Positions 40,201 through 41,725 of a stretch of 41,725 nt of DNA are shown piece after piece (within the stretch, counting starts at the first letter, position 1; every line of letters starts with the position of its first letter). The position numbers were made by a program, and so were the translations under genes. The notes under the pieces are model-generated. The model was not told the origin of the DNA. It did not search any database and was given only the letters and a program-made list of their open reading frames with translations. Source of the stretch: Acidovorax sp. (GTDB lineage Bacteria; Pseudomonadota; Gammaproteobacteria; Burkholderiales; Burkholderiaceae_C); contig NZ_JAPUDY010000096.1 in NCBI RefSeq assembly GCF_027492855.1, forward strand, positions 1 to 41,725, given 5' to 3'.

Positions 40201-41725
40201 GAAGGCACGCCCGAGGATGTGCGCGCCCATGCCACCTCGCACACCGGCCAAGCGCTGCGCGACTACGAGCTGGCGCTGGGCGTGGGCGGCCACTCGGTGC
40301 ACGAAAAAGCTGCGGCGCTACGAAAAAAGGAGCTGCTTGGGCAAGAGGGACGAGCGCCAGTGGCCAAAAACGCCATTGAAATCGTCAACGCCAAGGAGCA
40401 CAACCTAAAAAACCTGAGCGTGGACATTCCGCGTGGCCAATTCAACGTGGTGACGGGCGTGAGCGGCTCGGGCAAATCCACGCTGGCGTTCGACATCTTG
40501 TTCAACGAGGGCCAGCGCCGCTACCTTGAATCGCTCAACGCCTATGCACGTTCCATCGTGCAGCCCGCAGGCCGGCCCGAGGTGGATGCGGTGTATGGCA
40601 TTCCGCCCACCGTCGCCATCGAGCAGCGCCTGTCGCGCGGCGGGCGCAAGTCCACCGTGGGCACAACCACCGAGGTGTGGCACTTTCTGCGCCTGCTGTA
40701 CGTCAAGCTCGGCACGCAGCACTGCACCAAAGACGGCGCCGCCGTGCGGCCGCAAACGCCCGACAGCATCGCAGCGCAACTGCTGAAGAACTTCCGGGGC
40801 CAGCACATCGGCCTGCTCGCGCCGCTGGTGATGAACCGCAAGGGCGTCTACACCGAGCTGGCCGACTGGGCCCGCCCGCGTGGCTACACACACCTGCGTG
40901 TGGACGGCAACTTCTTGCCCACCACGGGCTTCCCGCGCATCGACCGCTTCAAGGAGCACACCATCGAGCTGCCCGTGGCCAGCCTCGATGTGTCGCCCGA
41001 GAACGAGGCCGCGTTGCGCACAGCACTGGCCGACGCGCTCACGCACGGCAAGGGCGTGGTGCATGTGCTGAGCGACATTGCCAGCCTGCGCGCCGCGATG
41101 GAAAGCGGGCAGCCCACGGCAAACATCGGCACGCTGCAGGCGTTTTCCACCAAACGTGCCTGCCCCGTGTGCGCCACCAGCTATGCCGAGCTGGACCCGC
41201 GCCTGTTCTCGTACAACAGCAAACATGGCTGGTGCCTCGACTGCGTGGGCACGGGCGTCAAGCTCACCAAAGACCAGCGCAAGGTGTTTGACGACTCGGT
41301 GCAGGACGACAAGGAAAAAGGCCGCGAGCAGACCTTTGCCGAGCCCGAGGTGGAAGACCTGGCCGACACCGCCTGCCCGAGTTGCAGCGGCACGCGCCTG
41401 AACGCCACGGCCCGCGCCGTGCGGTTTGCAGGCGTGGGCATCACCGACATTGCAGCGCTGTCGGTGACGGACGTGCGCCGCTGGGTGGAGACCCTGCGCA
41501 TCGAAGGCGGCATGACCCAGCGCGAGGCGGACATTGCCCGCGACCTGGTGCCCGAAATCCAGAGCCGCCTTGAATTCCTCGAAGAAGTGGGCCTGGGCTA
41601 CCTCACGCTGGACCGGGGTGCACCCACGCTCAGCGGGGGCGAGGCGCAGCGCATCCGCCTGGCCGCGCAACTGGGCAGCAACCTGCAGGGCGTGTGTTAC
41701 GTGCTCGACGAGCCCACCATCGGCC
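37252..41725 (+). CDS. uvrA: Tandem (dimeric-form) UvrA excinuclease subunit, 3' partial
   Basis: The frame is open from ATG 37252 to the window end (1491 codons), well beyond the usual 940-970 residues of UvrA, which recognises DNA damage with UvrB. One complete UvrA unit has Walker A sites GPSGSGKSS (33-41) and GVSGSGKSS (692-700), LSGGE signatures, Cys pairs CESC/CPTC and CPTC/CPDC, and DEPSIGLHP and DEPTTGLH Walker B motifs. A second unit then starts at about residue 1042 (IEIVNAKEHNLKNLSVDI) with GVSGSGKST (1069-1077), Cys pairs CPVC, CLDC and CPSC, and LSGGE, and runs off the edge at DEPTIG. Two in-frame repeat-derived insertions are present, at residues about 235-270 and about 1022-1041. 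Tandem UvrA is known in Chlamydia and some betaproteobacteria. Confidence 0.95.
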   Translation, partial: MTQGLIRIRGARQHNLKNLDLDIRTGELTVVTGPSGSGKSSLVFDTLYAEGQRRYVETFSAYARQFLDRMDKPAVDKVEGVPPAIAIDQTNPVRSSRSTVGTMTELNDHLKLLFARAGQLFDKQTAQPVRHDSPETIYAELAARCAAAGDPRIVLTFPVELPANTSAEQVEQWLSASGFTKVQAEREVATPTGPRKVLDVVADRFRLGNAEKARVIEAIEVALKRGTGRLNVYVLPSVQPELVEGRDTVSTLRQAQDTPSSTRTTDAPELWRFSTGLHCPDSDLRYSDPVPSAFSFNSAVGACESCRGFGRVIGVDYGLVIPNDKLTLRAGAIKTIQTPAWKEAQDDLMRHAETAGIPRDTPWYKLTDDQKKWVIGGTPGYKDGQWSKQWYGIKRFFEYLESKAYKMHIRVLLSKYRSYTPCPTCAGARLKTESLLWRIGRKEDADAVLEPGKRFMPEGVLWSREQLEALPGLCLHDLMLLPIDRLRRFFDRMQLPVGDDAKGGDAQALKLLHEEITTRLKYLCDVGIGYLTLDRQSRTLSGGEVQRINLTTALGTSLVNTLFVLDEPSIGLHPRDMHRITEAMLRLRDAGNTLVVVEHDPAVMLAADRMIDMGPGPGRLGGQIVFDGTTADLRNADTLTGAYLGGRKQVGFGFKRMVTESTPRLILEGAREHNLQNVSVEFPLQRLVTVTGVSGSGKSSLIQDVLAPALLRHFGKATDTPGAHDRMLGADHLSDVVFVDQSPIGKTARSNPVSYVGAWDSIRELYAVAPLSRQRSYTASKFSFNSGDGRCPTCGGSGFEHVEMQFLSDVYLRCPDCDGKRYRPEILEITIERGGRSLNVADVLALTVAEAADLFAGDRDVIRALQPIVDVGLEYVALGQPVPTLSGGEAQRLKLAGFLAEAARVQSKSRQAVARKGTLFLFDEPTTGLHFDDIAKLMRALRKLIDAGHSLIVIEHNLDVIRASDWLIDLGPEGGYAGGLIVAEGTPEDVRAHATSHTGQALRDYELALGVGGHSVHEKAAALRKKELLGQEGRAPVAKNAIEIVNAKEHNLKNLSVDIPRGQFNVVTGVSGSGKSTLAFDILFNEGQRRYLESLNAYARSIVQPAGRPEVDAVYGIPPTVAIEQRLSRGGRKSTVGTTTEVWHFLRLLYVKLGTQHCTKDGAAVRPQTPDSIAAQLLKNFRGQHIGLLAPLVMNRKGVYTELADWARPRGYTHLRVDGNFLPTTGFPRIDRFKEHTIELPVASLDVSPENEAALRTALADALTHGKGVVHVLSDIASLRAAMESGQPTANIGTLQAFSTKRACPVCATSYAELDPRLFSYNSKHGWCLDCVGTGVKLTKDQRKVFDDSVQDDKEKGREQTFAEPEVEDLADTACPSCSGTRLNATARAVRFAGVGITDIAALSVTDVRRWVETLRIEGGMTQREADIARDLVPEIQSRLEFLEEVGLGYLTLDRGAPTLSGGEAQRIRLAAQLGSNLQGVCYVLDEPTIG
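37969..38020. repeat. 17-base inverted repeat inside uvrA (CTTGTCGAAGG family)
   Basis: CCTGAGCTTGTCGAAGG (37969-37985) and CCTTCGACAAGCTCAGG (38004-38020) are perfect inverse complements around an 18-base loop. This core is a widespread bacterial palindromic repeat, normally intergenic and frequently translated as PELVEG or FDKLS when inside genes. Here it is read in frame as VQPELVEGRDTVSTLRQAQD in the region of UvrA between the first Walker A and the first Cys pair, where the family is variable. Confidence 0.85.
40317..40371 (+). repeat. Dispersed palindromic repeat, copy R6 (UvrA inter-unit linker)
   Basis: GCTACGAAAAAAGGAGCTGCT, TGGGCAAGAGGGACGAGCGCC, AGTGGCCAAAAAC. Aligned with R1 it keeps GCTA, AGCTG, GC, AGCGC and TGGCCAA at the same spacing, while the hairpin loop has diverged. 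It encodes ALRKKELLGQEGRAPVAKN, exactly between the end of UvrA unit 1 (DYELALGVGG) and the start of unit 2 (IEIVNAKEHN). Confidence 0.6.

Noticed and set aside
1-41725. CRISPR array, tRNA/rRNA gene, prophage or insertion sequence
   Set aside because: No regularly spaced direct repeats, cloverleaf-like genes, transposase, integrase or phage structural genes were seen. The only repeats are the short palindromic elements described.

Overview
The window looks like chromosomal DNA of a betaproteobacterium in the Comamonadaceae (Acidovorax or a close relative). The evidence is high GC with strong third-position bias, a beta-oxidation and leucine-catabolism gene content typical of that family, a tandem ('dimeric') UvrA, and six dispersed copies of a short AT-richer palindromic repeat (AGCGCTT-loop-AAGCGCT with AGCT and GGCC flanks) that I associate with Comamonadaceae intergenic DNA. 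The genus is an inference. No tRNA, rRNA, insertion sequence, phage or CRISPR array was seen.

Layout. 1-3429 (+): 3' part of a thiolase, a PPOX-type flavoprotein, an SDR oxidoreductase and an acyl-CoA dehydrogenase. 3507-10391 (-): a tightly coupled four-gene signalling operon, consisting of a NarL/LuxR-type response regulator followed by three paralogous hybrid histidine kinases (one with a periplasmic TPR-like sensor, two with six-helix membrane sensors). Every junction is a 4-base start/stop overlap. A strong palindrome lies in the divergent promoter region shared with a two-module lipoprotein gene (10556-11623, +). 11757-17628: mixed envelope and housekeeping genes, namely a CsgG-like lipoprotein fused to a peptidoglycan-binding domain, DUF421, DUF4197, YchJ, a HAD phosphatase, a patatin-like lipoprotein and a GST. 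17694-20864 (-): a CACHE-HAMP-PAS-PAS-GGDEF-EAL protein with all c-di-GMP motifs intact.

21160-33587: an AraC regulator (-) diverges from a long (+) gene run: acyl-CoA synthetase, methylcrotonyl-CoA carboxylase beta (liuB), a dienelactone-hydrolase-like enzyme, methylglutaconyl-CoA hydratase (liuC), DUF4126, methylcrotonyl-CoA carboxylase alpha (liuD), a GhrA-like reductase, HMG-CoA lyase (liuE), YbaK-like deacylase, DUF1289 and an HCCA-isomerase-like protein. LiuB/D, LiuC and LiuE together convert 3-methylcrotonyl-CoA to acetoacetate plus acetyl-CoA. Isovaleryl-CoA dehydrogenase is not in the window. 33762-35423 is an MHS-type MFS transporter with an unusual periplasmic insert. 35585-35788 encodes a small membrane protein. 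35939-37054 (-) is a Liv-type binding protein. 37252 to the window end is the tandem uvrA, truncated by the edge.

The two strongest leads are the one-regulator/three-hybrid-kinase operon with its palindrome, and the repeated capture of short palindromic repeats as in-frame protein sequence. Captures are seen in uvrA (two different repeat families, one forming the linker between the two UvrA copies), in liuB, at the N-terminus of the DUF1289 protein, and at the start codon of the HAD phosphatase gene.
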